Shown one piece after another: positions 29,719 through 38,378 of a stretch of DNA of 56,578 nt. Every line of letters begins with the position of its first letter. The stretch's first letter is position 1. This stretch comes from an uncultured Collinsella sp. Its GTDB lineage: Bacteria > Actinomycetota > Coriobacteriia > Coriobacteriales > Coriobacteriaceae. The notes under the pieces were generated by a model. The model ran no database searches. It saw only the letters and a program-made list of their open reading frames with translations, and was not told the origin of the DNA. The position numbers and the translations under genes were made by a program. The DNA is taken from the NCBI GenBank assembly GCA_900543025.1, contig UQPP01000010.1, positions 1 to 56,578 of the forward strand, written 5' to 3'.

Positions 29719-30060
29719 TTACTCCTCGGCGCCCTCAGCGGCCTCAGCGGCAGCCTTAGCGGCCTCGGCCTCTTTGGCGAGCTGCTTCTTGGACTTCTTG
29801 ACGACGGTCTCGGTCTTCTCGCCCTCGTTGGCGGCCTTGACCAGAGCGGCGACAGCGTCGGTGAGCTGAGCGCCCTTGGACTGCCAGTCAGCGATCTTCT
29901 CGAGATCGAGGTTGATGGTCTTGGGGGTGGTCATCGGGTTGTAGCGGCCAACCTCCTCGATGATACGACCGTCACGCGGGGCGCGGGAATCGGCGACGAC
30001 GACACGGTAGTACGGACGCTTCTTAGCGCCGTGACGAGCAAGGCGAATCTTGACTGCCAA
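29719..30060 (-). CDS. rpsP: Ribosomal protein S16
   Basis: Small-subunit protein bS16. Starts (M)AVKIRLARHGAKKRPYYR, the family signature, from a TTG with GGAGG 8 bases upstream. 113 residues, with an Ala/Glu/Lys-rich tail of ~35 residues beyond the core, common in actinobacteria. First gene of the rpsP-khpA-rimM-trmD-lepB run; divergent from dinB. Confidence 0.97.
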   Translation of the reverse strand: MAVKIRLARHGAKKRPYYRVVVADSRAPRDGRIIEEVGRYNPMTTPKTINLDLEKIADWQSKGAQLTDAVAALVKAANEGEKTETVVKKSKKQLAKEAEAAKAAAEAAEGAEE

Positions 30061-30116
30061 AGGAAACTCCTCCAACCAAGCAGCTTTAGGCTGCAACTAC
30101 AAACAAACAGTTGAAC

Positions 30117-30145
30117 ATAATACGCCATCGACGCGGGCAGGTGAA
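30117..30145 (-). promoter_or_regulatory. Candidate promoter of the rpsP operon
   Basis: TTCACC, 17 bases, TATTAT on the minus strand. The -10 is good and the -35 matches at four of six positions. Confidence 0.4.
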
Positions 30146-30300
30146 GTCCGTGAGACCAACTTCTTCGGTGTAGTCGAGGGCAAATCCATATCTTAGACAA
30201 GAATTCGGGATTTGCAAGCACATACACGCACCCCACATGAGCTGCGCGGTATACTCATGACATGGAAAGACGCGAACATACATACGGTTATGAGGATGCC

Positions 30301-31515
30301 ATGGGCGTCACGCCGCCTCCCTGGACGGGTCCAGCGGTGGGCCTCATGGACCTCGATGCGTTTTTTGCGAGCGTGGAGATGCTCGACCATCCCGAATGGC
30401 GCGGAAAACCGCTCATCGTGGGCGGAGACGCTGATTCGCGTGGCGTCGTGTCCACGTGTTCATATGAGGCACGTCGCTTTGGCGTGCACTCCGCCATGCC
30501 CTCGGCCGAGGCACGGCGTCTGTGTCCTCAGGCCATTTGGACACACGGGCACTTCGACCGCTACCGCGAGGTGAGCGCGCAGGTCATGGCGATTCTCGCC
30601 GACGAGACCCCGCGCGTGGAGCGCGTATCCATCGACGAAGCCTTTATCGATATCACACCGGGTCGCTTTGCGCCCGAAGACCCGCTGCTGGTTGCGCGAC
30701 GTATAAGCGACCGCGTGGCAGGACTGGGAGTGACCTGTTCCATTGGCGTGGGCTGCAACAAGACGGTCGCAAAGATCGCAAGCGAGCGTGACAAGCCGTT
30801 TGGATTGACGATTGTGCGCCCCGGAACCGAGCAGCGCTTTTTGGCCGCGCTGCCGGTATCTGCCATGAGCGGCATCGGACGCTCGGCCGAGGAGCGACTG
30901 CGCCGCATGCGCATCTACACCCTCGGCGAGCTTTCGCGCGCGCCTGAGTCCACACTGGCCTCTATTTTTGGCGTCAACGGCGAACGCATGCGCCAGCGCG
31001 CGCTGGGACTCGAAATCTCCGAAGTCACGAGTCTCGATGAAGAGCGCGAGGTCAAGTCGGTCAGCAATGAACGCACCTTTGCTAAAGATTTAACTGAGCG
31101 TGGGGATATTGAGGCGGCGATTGCGCTGTTGGGAGAGTCAGTGGGACGCCGCCTGCGCCGTCAGGGACTAACGGGCGCCACGGTGACGCTCAAGCTCAAG
31201 TATTCGTATGGAAGCGGGCGTACGGCACAGCGCCGGCTGCCTCATCCGACCGACGATGAGAACATCTTCGTGGCGGTTGCACTCGAACTGCTCGACAACA
31301 TCTGGCAGGAAGGCATGCATGTTCGCTTAGCGGGCATCGGTATGAGCGACTTCGACCACCAAGGCGGCATCCAGACCGACCTGTTCTGCGAGATCGATGA
31401 CCGCGGGGCCCAATCCAGCGACCGCCGCGACCTCTCCGTCGCCATCGACGCCGTCCGAGACAAATTCGGCGACACCGTCCTTTCCTTCGGCCGCCAATCC
31501 CGCTTCAACGATTAA
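30301..31515 (+). CDS. dinB: DNA polymerase IV (Y family)
   Basis: Error-prone translesion polymerase. VGLMDLDAFFASVE holds the first catalytic Asp and steric-gate Phe region; SIDEAFIDIT holds the catalytic Asp-Glu pair; CSIGVGCNKTVAKIASERDKP (marks only) starts the thumb/HhH part; a little-finger domain follows. 404 residues from the ATG with GAGG 6 bases upstream. An earlier ATG (30262) is too close to a likely -10 (TATACT at 30250-30255) to be the usual start. I found no clear LexA operator. It is the only + strand gene for ~27 kb on either side. Confidence 0.93.
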   Translation: MGVTPPPWTGPAVGLMDLDAFFASVEMLDHPEWRGKPLIVGGDADSRGVVSTCSYEARRFGVHSAMPSAEARRLCPQAIWTHGHFDRYREVSAQVMAILADETPRVERVSIDEAFIDITPGRFAPEDPLLVARRISDRVAGLGVTCSIGVGCNKTVAKIASERDKPFGLTIVRPGTEQRFLAALPVSAMSGIGRSAEERLRRMRIYTLGELSRAPESTLASIFGVNGERMRQRALGLEISEVTSLDEEREVKSVSNERTFAKDLTERGDIEAAIALLGESVGRRLRRQGLTGATVTLKLKYSYGSGRTAQRRLPHPTDDENIFVAVALELLDNIWQEGMHVRLAGIGMSDFDHQGGIQTDLFCEIDDRGAQSSDRRDLSVAIDAVRDKFGDTVLSFGRQSRFND

Positions 31516-31524
31516 CCGCCTTTG

Positions 31525-31570
31525 GGCAAAAAGAAAGCCGGGCAGGTGCGGAAAACCGCACCTGCCCGGC
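31525..31570 (-). terminator. Terminator between rsfS and dinB (strong on the minus strand)
   Basis: A perfect 15-bp stem (GCCGGGCAGGTGCGG) with a 4-nt loop; the minus-strand transcript continues TTTCTTTTT. It ends the obgE-nadD-yqeK-rsfS transcript and probably also blocks dinB read-through. Confidence 0.92.
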
Positions 31571-31580
31571 GATATGCGTG

Positions 31581-31612
31581 AGGGTAGCTAAACCCCGTCT
31601 CAAATGAGCTAC
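31581..31612. repeat. Degenerate copy of the inverted-repeat element near 48.6 kb
   Basis: The first 11 bases (AGGGTAGCTAA) match one end of the large inverted repeat, and the last 20 match the opposite end at 18 positions (CCCCGTCTCAAATGAGCTAC). It looks like both tips of that element joined after loss of the middle. It touches the rsfS stop codon. Confidence 0.45.
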
Positions 31613-32067
31613 TAGAGGAGGTTGAGGGGGAGCTGGGGAGCGTCACCCCAGAGCTTTTCGAGACGGTAGAAGTCGCGCGCCTCGGGAGTGAAGACGTGGA
31701 CGACAACCGAACCATAGTCCATGAGCATCCAGGTCTTCTGCTCGCGACCCTCGATGGAGAACGGGTGCTCGCCGCAAGCCTCGGCGACCTTCTCCTCGAT
31801 CTCGTCGACGATAGAATCGACCTGGCGGTTGTTGGTACCGGTGGCAAGCACAAAGTAGTCGCATACGTCGGAAAGCTCGGTCAGGTCGAGCACCTGAACG
31901 TCCTCGCCCTTCTTGTCGTAGGCGGCCTGCGCGGCGGCGCGGGCGACATCCTCGGCGGCGACACCGCTCGCGGACAGCGAGGCGGCAGTGCGGTCGGACG
32001 TGGCGACGAAGCTCTTGTGCTCCACACCTTCAAGAATCTGCTCGTCGGTCATGGTCTCGTCGGCCAT
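31612..32067 (-). CDS. rsfS: Ribosomal silencing factor RsfS
   Basis: Binds L14 and blocks subunit joining in poor nutrient conditions. The core DKKGEDVQVLDLTELSDVCDYFVLATG (marks only; the family's DYFVIASG-like strand) and the VVVHVF segment are present. 151 residues: about 45 residues precede the usual start of the domain and contain Ala-rich helices. ATG with AGAGG upstream. Last in obgE-nadD-yqeK-rsfS, a conserved order. Confidence 0.93.
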   Translation of the reverse strand: MADETMTDEQILEGVEHKSFVATSDRTAASLSASGVAAEDVARAAAQAAYDKKGEDVQVLDLTELSDVCDYFVLATGTNNRQVDSIVDEIEEKVAEACGEHPFSIEGREQKTWMLMDYGSVVVHVFTPEARDFYRLEKLWGDAPQLPLNLL

Positions 32068-32094
32068 GGAATACCTCTTTCTAGACAGCCCGAG

Positions 32095-32703
32095 CTAGCG
32101 CAGCTGGGCGTAATGGTTGTAAATCGTAATAGCTGTGGGATAAAGATAGCGCCCAGACTGGATCACATAGACCAAACCCTGCGCAAAACAGGAGAAGAAC
32201 AACTCATCGAGCGTCGACTCCCCCACCATCTTGCGCAGCGCATGCGCATAGTCGCAGTGGCGGTTGGGCTCGATGGCATCGGCCACAAAGACCACCATAT
32301 CGAGCGGCGTCATGTCGCAGGCACCCACGGTGTGACGGTCGACAGCCTGAAAAACGGCCGGCGACAACTCGGGGAAAAGCTGCGGAAGCTCATAGGCGGC
32401 AACAGGGCCATGCAAAAGCGGCGTCGCGGCAGAAGGAGAGCCGGCAATCTTAATGCCGTAATGCAGAGCGCGCGTGACCAGCTCGTCATCGGAAAGCACC
32501 TTGTCCCAGTCGTGGATCAAGCCGGCGGCAGCGGCATCAAAGCGGTCGACGCCGTAGACCTCGGCCAGATGAAGTGCGGTCTCGGCAACACCCAGCGAAT
32601 GCACATAGCGCTTGCGCTTATCCTTCATGCGAACATCGAGCAGCTCTTGAATGCGCTTGAGCAGCGCGCGCTCATCGCCCTCAAACTGATCCTCTACCGA
32701 CAA
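32095..32703 (-). CDS. yqeK: YqeK family HD-domain hydrolase
   Basis: YqeK enzymes hydrolyse diadenosine tetraphosphate symmetrically. The HD metal motif is seen in YVHSLGVAETA and GLIHDWDK, with later ligands in LLHGPVAAY and VDRHTVGA. 202 residues; starts with TTG after a weak GGGGGT ribosome site. Between nadD and rsfS, the standard context, which supports the assignment. Confidence 0.92.
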   Translation of the reverse strand: MSVEDQFEGDERALLKRIQELLDVRMKDKRKRYVHSLGVAETALHLAEVYGVDRFDAAAAGLIHDWDKVLSDDELVTRALHYGIKIAGSPSAATPLLHGPVAAYELPQLFPELSPAVFQAVDRHTVGACDMTPLDMVVFVADAIEPNRHCDYAHALRKMVGESTLDELFFSCFAQGLVYVIQSGRYLYPTAITIYNHYAQLR

Positions 32704-32715
32704 CGTAGACCCCCA

Positions 32716-33393
32716 TCACTCAAAATCTTCTTGGCCCAAATCGGCATATAGCCTGCGCTTGCGAATGTAGCCGAGCACGGACTCGCTCGTAAGATAGCGC
32801 ACGCTCATGCCGCGGGCAACTCGCTTACGAATGTTCGTCGAGCTGATCGCCAGCGCCGGAATCTGAATATAGCGCACGTCGAACGGCAGCCCCGACTCTT
32901 TGATTCGGGCACGCGCCGTATCGATATCAAAGCCCGGTCGCGTCGCCGCAATAAAGGTAGCAAGCTCAGCGATTCGTTCGGCATCATGCCAGGTCACGAT
33001 ATCGATAATCGCGTCGGCGCCCGTAATAAAGTAAAGCTTTACCTGCGGCGGGTAAAAGTCGCGAAGGGCATGAAGCGTATCGGCCGTATAGGTTACGCCC
33101 GGACGGTCGATCTCGAACCGGCTCGCCAAAAAGGCCGGGTTCGCGGCGGTGGCGAGGACCGTCATGGCATAACGGTCCTCGGCAGGCGTCACCGGCTTGT
33201 CAAGCTTAAAGGCAGGAGAGCCCGCCGGCATAAAGAGCACAGCGTCCAAGTCGAGCGACTCGCGCGCCTGCTCGGCGGTCACCAGGTGCCCGTAATGGAT
33301 GGGATCAAAGGTGCCACCCATAATGCCGAGCCTAAACTCCTGCCCGTCCTCTAGAGGAAGCTCGGGCAGACCGATTCCACCGCGCAGCGACAT
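32716..33393 (-). CDS. nadD: Nicotinate-nucleotide adenylyltransferase
   Basis: Makes nicotinate adenine dinucleotide from NaMN and ATP, the central NAD step. GIMGGTFDPIHYGHL is the nucleotidyltransferase GGTFDPxHxGH motif and ISSTNIRKR the second ATP motif. 225 residues with ~20 extra at the N-terminus. It follows obgE by three bases. Confidence 0.96.
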   Translation of the reverse strand: MSLRGGIGLPELPLEDGQEFRLGIMGGTFDPIHYGHLVTAEQARESLDLDAVLFMPAGSPAFKLDKPVTPAEDRYAMTVLATAANPAFLASRFEIDRPGVTYTADTLHALRDFYPPQVKLYFITGADAIIDIVTWHDAERIAELATFIAATRPGFDIDTARARIKESGLPFDVRYIQIPALAISSTNIRKRVARGMSVRYLTSESVLGYIRKRRLYADLGQEDFE

Positions 33394-33396
33394 GGC

Positions 33397-34863
33397 TTAC
33401 TCGCCCTCCGAGGTCTCGGCATCGTCCGCGGCATCCACCGCATCGACAACCTCGACGCCCTCATCCGCAGCATCGGTCACGTCAATGGCCTCAACGGCAA
33501 CGTCCTCGCCAGCATCCTCGAGCTCCTCGTACTCCGAGAAGTCCTCAGCGCCCTCAAAGTCAAAGGCGCGCTGGCAAATGCGGACCTCGTCGCCCGCACG
33601 GCAACCGGCCTTCTCGAGCGCGTCGTCAACACCCATACGCGCAAACTTATGCTGCAGGTAAATGACGGCTTCCTCATTTTCCCAGTCGGTCTGAATGACC
33701 ATGCGCTCGATGGCACGACCGACCACGCGGAAGGCACCAGGCTCTTCCTGGACAATGCGGAAACGCTTCTCACGCTGCAGGCGACGGCGCTCCCACTCAT
33801 CGTCGCGCAGAACGACCGGCTCATCCGAGACAGCCAACTCGGCGCGCAGCTTAGCCACCTGCTCGCCCACGGCAAGCATCAGTGTGTTGAGGCCGGCGCC
33901 CGTCACGGCAGACACGGCAAAGAACATATGTCCATCGTCGAGCGCTGCGCGCTTGAGGTCGGCAATCTTGTCGGCCGTGCCCGGCGCATCGCACTTGTTG
34001 GCAACGACGATCTGCGGACGCTCCGAAAGCTCGGCGCCATACTGCTCGAGCTCGCGGTTGATGATGTGGTAATCCTCGACCGGATCGCGATCCTCAAAAC
34101 CACCCGTCATGTCGACGACGTGCATGATCAGGGCCGTACGCTCAATGTGGCGCAGGAACTGGTGACCCAGGCCCTTACCCTCGCTCGCGCCTTCGATAAG
34201 ACCGGGGACGTCGGCAACGACGTAAGAATATTCACCGGCACGCACCATGCCGAGGTTCGGCACGAGCGTGGTAAACGGGTAGTCGGCAATCTTGGGACGG
34301 GCGGCACTCATGCGCGCGATGAGCGATGACTTACCCACGGAGGGAAAGCCCACGAGCGCGGCATCGGCCATAAGCTTCATCTCGAGCTCGATCCAGTGCT
34401 CCTCGGCCGGTTCGCCCAGCTGAGCGAACGCGGGCGCGCGACGCACCGACGTCACAAAGTGCGTGTTGCCCAGACCGCCGGCACCGCCGGGCGCCACGAC
34501 GACGCGCTCGCCGTCGTGCACCAGGTCGGCAATCTCAAACATCGGGGTCTGCGTCTCGGGATCGAGCTCGCGCACCACGGTACCCATAGGGACCTTGAGA
34601 ATCAGGTCCTCGCCGCTCTTGCCGTTACGACGGGCACCCTGCCCGTGCGTGCCGCGCTCGGCGCGAAAGTGATGCTTAAAGCGGTAATCGATCAGCGAAG
34701 ACAGCTGAGCATCGGCCTGGATGACGACATTGCCGCCACGACCGCCGTCGCCGCCATCGGGGCCGCCCTTGGGGACAAATGCCTCGCGCCTAAACGACAT
34801 GCATCCGGCTCCGCCGTCGCCGCCGCACACGTTAATGCGGCTGATATCGGTGAACTGTGACAA
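33397..34863 (-). CDS. obgE: GTPase ObgE/CgtA
   Basis: Essential GTPase in 50S assembly and stress control. Gly-rich OBG domain at the N-terminus (GGDGGAGCMSFRREAFVPKG), G domain with P-loop GFPSVGKSSLI, DVPGLIEGASEGKG and NKCD, then an OCT domain and a ~50-residue acidic tail (Asp/Glu/Val/Ala). 488 residues. It follows rplU-rpmA, its usual partners, but a terminator lies between rpmA and obgE, so it may have its own promoter or rely on read-through. Confidence 0.97.
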   Translation of the reverse strand: MSQFTDISRINVCGGDGGAGCMSFRREAFVPKGGPDGGDGGRGGNVVIQADAQLSSLIDYRFKHHFRAERGTHGQGARRNGKSGEDLILKVPMGTVVRELDPETQTPMFEIADLVHDGERVVVAPGGAGGLGNTHFVTSVRRAPAFAQLGEPAEEHWIELEMKLMADAALVGFPSVGKSSLIARMSAARPKIADYPFTTLVPNLGMVRAGEYSYVVADVPGLIEGASEGKGLGHQFLRHIERTALIMHVVDMTGGFEDRDPVEDYHIINRELEQYGAELSERPQIVVANKCDAPGTADKIADLKRAALDDGHMFFAVSAVTGAGLNTLMLAVGEQVAKLRAELAVSDEPVVLRDDEWERRRLQREKRFRIVQEEPGAFRVVGRAIERMVIQTDWENEEAVIYLQHKFARMGVDDALEKAGCRAGDEVRICQRAFDFEGAEDFSEYEELEDAGEDVAVEAIDVTDAADEGVEVVDAVDAADDAETSEGE

Positions 34864-34878
34864 CAGAATCGCCTCCTA

Positions 34879-34923
34879 CAAAAAAGAGGGAGACCCTTGA
34901 ATCCTAAAACTCAAGTGCCTCCC
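34879..34923 (-). terminator. Terminator between rpmA and obgE
   Basis: A 13-bp imperfect stem around a 10-nt loop, then TCTTTTTTG on the minus strand. It likely lowers obgE output relative to the ribosomal proteins. Confidence 0.75.
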
Positions 34924-34948
34924 ACATATGTGCTCTATGAAGGGTGAA

Positions 34949-35206
34949 TTACGCGTTCGCGAGCGGGCGTACGCTGACCCTGTGCTTGATACCCTTGTGG
35001 AACTCAACGGTACCGTCGACCAGCGCGAACAGCGTGTCGTCCTTACCACGGCCAACGTTCTCACCCGGGTGGATGTGCGTGCCGTGCTGACGGACGAGAA
35101 TCGTGCCCGTGGTTACCGTCTGGCCGGCATAGCGCTTCGTGCCAAGGCGCTGACCGCGGGAGTCACGGCCATTACGGGAGGAACCGAGTCCTTTTTTGTG
35201 TGCCAT
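34949..35206 (-). CDS. rpmA: Ribosomal protein L27
   Basis: bL27, near the peptidyl-transferase centre. It begins MAHKKGLGSSRNGRDS without the cleaved N-terminal extension found in firmicute L27. 85 residues. Follows rplU by 33 bases. Confidence 0.98.
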   Translation of the reverse strand: MAHKKGLGSSRNGRDSRGQRLGTKRYAGQTVTTGTILVRQHGTHIHPGENVGRGKDDTLFALVDGTVEFHKGIKHRVSVRPLANA

Positions 35207-35239
35207 TGTGTATACCTACTCTTTCGTTACGAGTGTAAT

Positions 35240-35614
35240 CTACTCGGCGACGGGAGCCTCGGCAACAGCCTCGGCCTCTGCCTTGACAGCCTTCTTGGCG
35301 CGGGACGTAGCCTGGACCTTCACGATCTTCAGCTTGGTGAGCTGCTGACGGTGACCCTTCAGACGACGATAGCGCTTGCGCTTGTGGAACTTGAAGACCA
35401 GCTGCTTCTCGCCCTTGAACTGCTCAACGATCTGAGCGGTAACCTTGGCCTTGGCCAGCTTGTCGGGATCGGTGACGATCTTCTTACCATCGTTGAGGAA
35501 GATAACCGGCAGGGTGACCTTGTCGCCCTCATTGCCCTCGATCTTCTCGACGGTGATGACATCGTCGGTGGCGACCTTGTACTGCTTGCCGCCCGTGTTA
35601 ACGATTGCGTACAT
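35240..35614 (-). CDS. rplU: Ribosomal protein L21
   Basis: bL21. MYAIVNTGGKQYKV start and the KRKRYRRLKGHRQQLT motif are characteristic. 124 residues with an Ala/Glu/Lys-rich C-terminal tail of ~25. AAGGG precedes the ATG; an earlier in-frame ATG seven codons upstream is less likely. The promoter lies about 40 bases upstream. Confidence 0.97.
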   Translation of the reverse strand: MYAIVNTGGKQYKVATDDVITVEKIEGNEGDKVTLPVIFLNDGKKIVTDPDKLAKAKVTAQIVEQFKGEKQLVFKFHKRKRYRRLKGHRQQLTKLKIVKVQATSRAKKAVKAEAEAVAEAPVAE

Positions 35615-35656
35615 GTTTACTTGCCCTTCATGCATCAGTTAGTGCAACAGCCGAAT

Positions 35657-35685
35657 ATAGTAGCAGGCGAAAATACCCCCGTCAA
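35657..35685 (-). promoter_or_regulatory. Promoter of rplU-rpmA
   Basis: TTGACG, 17 bases, TACTAT on the minus strand: close to consensus and overlapping the stop codon of the upstream radical-SAM-linked gene, so the ribosomal genes have independent transcription. Confidence 0.75.
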
Positions 35686-36494
35686 CGAGTATGTGGAGCA
35701 AATCCACAAGTTCGCACAGGTATGGGGCTGACGAGTCGGCCCTCGTCGTCCTCGCATGCTTGATTCTGACGCTCGACATCGTAGGAGCAGATGGTCACGA
35801 GGTCTTGCATACCGGTGGAAACAATAGGTGCATCCACGCCCGGGGTCAAGCCCTGCAACAAAACATCAGCCGCGGAAAGCAAAATTTCCGGACGCATGGA
35901 GCCCTCGTTGTCGGCATGGGTGTCGAGCATGAGCACCAAATGGTCCGGGCGCTCCCCCGCCGTGAGCTCATAGCCCACGAGCGTGTGATCCAAATCTAAG
36001 CGCTTGCTCTTTTTGCCGCGCGCGTAGTCGATGCCGTGGCCCGCGCGCAGCGTGTCGATCGCACGGCGCACCTCGTCGGCGCTTACGGGCGCCTCGGGAT
36101 CCAAGTGCAGGTCGATGCGATACGACAGGCGCGTGAGCTGCGCTGTCAACGCCGGCGTGCGCACGTCGATGTACGCCGCCTCGATGGGCGCCAGATCGGC
36201 CGGAGACGCCGCAGCCAGGCGCCCAAACGCCTCGTCGAGCGCCACGAACTCGGTCATAAACAGGTCATACCACTCGCAGGTCGACGACGTACCCACCGGC
36301 AGCGCCGAAGAGAAGCCCACGCGCATGTGCGGAGAGAAGCCCTGCGTGACGGCATAGGGAAGTCCCGCACGGCGCACGATGCGCTCAATGGTATGGATTA
36401 CTTCGAGATGGCCCAGGTACTTAAGGCGATCGCGCTTGCCATAGCGAACACGAAGCCTAAAGAGCGAGGGGTTGTCGGTCAGGCGCTCACTCAT
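35682..36494 (-). CDS. Radical-SAM-linked protein (TIGR03936/DUF2344)
   Basis: A 270-residue protein of the family that always accompanies a B12-binding-domain radical SAM partner. RLRVRYGKRDRLKYLGHLE is the typical N-terminus, followed by GFSPHMRVGFSSALPVGTSS. No iron-sulfur or nucleotide motif is visible; it may bind the RNA or protein substrate of its partner. Its start overlaps the partner's stop by four bases (ATGA), showing translational coupling. Molecular function is unknown. A conserved link to rplU-rpmA suggests ribosome or RNA modification, which is inference. Confidence 0.85.
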   Translation of the reverse strand: MSERLTDNPSLFRLRVRYGKRDRLKYLGHLEVIHTIERIVRRAGLPYAVTQGFSPHMRVGFSSALPVGTSSTCEWYDLFMTEFVALDEAFGRLAAASPADLAPIEAAYIDVRTPALTAQLTRLSYRIDLHLDPEAPVSADEVRRAIDTLRAGHGIDYARGKKSKRLDLDHTLVGYELTAGERPDHLVLMLDTHADNEGSMRPEILLSAADVLLQGLTPGVDAPIVSTGMQDLVTICSYDVERQNQACEDDEGRLVSPIPVRTCGFAPHTR

Positions 36495-38368
36495 GCGCGA
36501 TCACCCATCAATACATTCTTGGCGTGGAGCGTGGGACAGATCCCGCAGCCGGTGCACGACGTGCGGGTGCAGTCGGGAGTCGTGACGCCCTCGAGCGAGC
36601 GACGGTACTCGCGCTCGAGGAAGCCGCGCGTGCAGCCGGGGCTCACGTGCTCCCACGGCAGGCGCCAGTCCAACTCGTAGGGCAGGTGCACGAGCTCATT
36701 GAGGTCGATGCCGTTTTTGGCAGCAGCTTCCTTCCAGTTATCGAGCGAGAAATGCTCTACCCAGGCGTCAAAGCGAGAGCCCGAGCGCCAAGCGTCGATG
36801 ATGACGGGCGTCATGTCACGACCGGCGCGGGACAGCGCGGCCTCGATGAGCGAGGTCTCGGCATCGTGGTAATGCACGCGGACGGCACGGTTGCGAACGC
36901 TCGTGATAAGCAGCTTCTGGCGACGCTTGACGTCGTCGTAGTCGAGCTGCGGGCACCACTGGAACGGCGTGGCAGCCTTGGGGATAAAAACCGAAACCGA
37001 GATGGACACCGAGATCGAGCCGCGACGAGCCTTGGGCACCACGGAACGACCGAGCTCCAGCACGTGATCGGCCAGATTGGCGATGGCCACGATGTCCTCA
37101 TCGCGCTCGCCGGGAAGGCCCATCATAAAGTAGAGCTTCATGCGGTTCCAGCCGGCCTCGAAGGCCGCCTTGGCCGCACGGTCCAGGTCCTCCTCGGTCA
37201 CGTTTTTGTTAATGATGTCGCGCATGCGCTGGCTGCCGGCCTCGGGCGCGAACGTCAGGCCACCTTTCTTTTCGCCGGCGACCGACTCGGCCATATCCAC
37301 GCCAAACGAATCCAGGCGCTGCGACGGAATAGACACGCGAATACCCGTATCCTCCAGGCGACGGTTGAGCCTGCCGAGCACGTCGCGAATGCAGGAGTGG
37401 TCGGTCGTGGAGAGCGAGGTCAGCGACACCTCGTCATAGCCGGTCTTTTCCAGACCCTGAATTACCGACGAGACGATCTGGTCGGCCGAGCGCTCGCGCA
37501 CCGGGCGATACGTCATACCGGCTTGGCAAAAACGACAGCCGCGGGCGCAGCCGCGCAGGATCTCGATAGACAGGCGGTCGTGGACCAGCTGCGCATAGGG
37601 TACGCACGACTGCGACAACGGATTCGTGGCGCCGAAATCCTCGACGACGCGCTTGTAGACCACGGTCGGCGCATCCTTGCCCTCACGCGGCACGGTGTAG
37701 CCATGCGGCGAGCAGGGCTCGTCGTGACGAACTTCATAGAGCTTCGGCACGTAGTTGCCGGCAATGGATGCAAGCTGCTCGACAATCTGCGCGCGCGGGA
37801 CCCCTTCGTCACGCAGGCGGCGATGCAGCTGGCAGGTATCGAGCAGCGATTCCTCGCCCTCGCCGATGAGGATGGCATCGAAGAAGGCCGCGTACGGCTC
37901 GGGGTTGTACACCGAGGGGCCGCCGGCGATGATGATGGGGTCGTCTTCGCCTCGGTCGGCCGCTAACAGCGGAATGCCAGCGAGGTCGAGAGCCTCGAGG
38001 AAGTTCGTCACCGCCATCTCGTGCGGCACATGCAGACCGACGATATCAAACGAAGCGACCGGCGCTGCACCCTCGAGCGAGAGCAGCGGAATACCCGCCT
38101 CGCGCATGGCATCACCCATATCGGGCCACGGCACATAGCCACGTTCGCAGGAGATGCCCTCGGCCTGGTTAAGGATGTTGTAGAGGATGGCGATGCCCTG
38201 GTTGGGCAGACCGACCTCGTACACATCCGGGTAGATCAGGCAGCAACGGTAGTCGGCATCGGCCTTGGAAAGCGTGCCCCACTCGTGATCGATATAGCGA
38301 CTCGGCTTCTCGACCTTGGCGAGCAGCGGCTCAATTAAATGAAAACAGTCTTGGTATGCAACGCGCAA
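36491..38368 (-). CDS. B12-binding-like radical SAM protein (TIGR03960)
   Basis: 625 residues. An N-terminal cobalamin-binding-like domain (LIYPDVYEVGLPNQG, IIIAGGPSVYNPEP, IGEGEE) is followed by a radical SAM core with the cluster motif GCARGCRFCQAG (CxxxCxxC). The C-terminal end has a further Cys cluster (CTRTSCTGCGICP), possibly an auxiliary metal site. It probably modifies a macromolecule by radical chemistry; the substrate is unknown. TTG start with AGGGG upstream. Coupled to the radical-SAM-linked gene; the pair stands before rplU-rpmA as in many bacteria. Confidence 0.87.
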   Translation of the reverse strand: MRVAYQDCFHLIEPLLAKVEKPSRYIDHEWGTLSKADADYRCCLIYPDVYEVGLPNQGIAILYNILNQAEGISCERGYVPWPDMGDAMREAGIPLLSLEGAAPVASFDIVGLHVPHEMAVTNFLEALDLAGIPLLAADRGEDDPIIIAGGPSVYNPEPYAAFFDAILIGEGEESLLDTCQLHRRLRDEGVPRAQIVEQLASIAGNYVPKLYEVRHDEPCSPHGYTVPREGKDAPTVVYKRVVEDFGATNPLSQSCVPYAQLVHDRLSIEILRGCARGCRFCQAGMTYRPVRERSADQIVSSVIQGLEKTGYDEVSLTSLSTTDHSCIRDVLGRLNRRLEDTGIRVSIPSQRLDSFGVDMAESVAGEKKGGLTFAPEAGSQRMRDIINKNVTEEDLDRAAKAAFEAGWNRMKLYFMMGLPGERDEDIVAIANLADHVLELGRSVVPKARRGSISVSISVSVFIPKAATPFQWCPQLDYDDVKRRQKLLITSVRNRAVRVHYHDAETSLIEAALSRAGRDMTPVIIDAWRSGSRFDAWVEHFSLDNWKEAAAKNGIDLNELVHLPYELDWRLPWEHVSPGCTRGFLEREYRRSLEGVTTPDCTRTSCTGCGICPTLHAKNVLMGDRA

Positions 38369-38378
38369 CGGAAAACCC

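Noticed and set aside
30241..30300. LexA operator in front of dinB
   Set aside because: GAACATAC is present, but no symmetric GAAC-N4-GTTC box follows.
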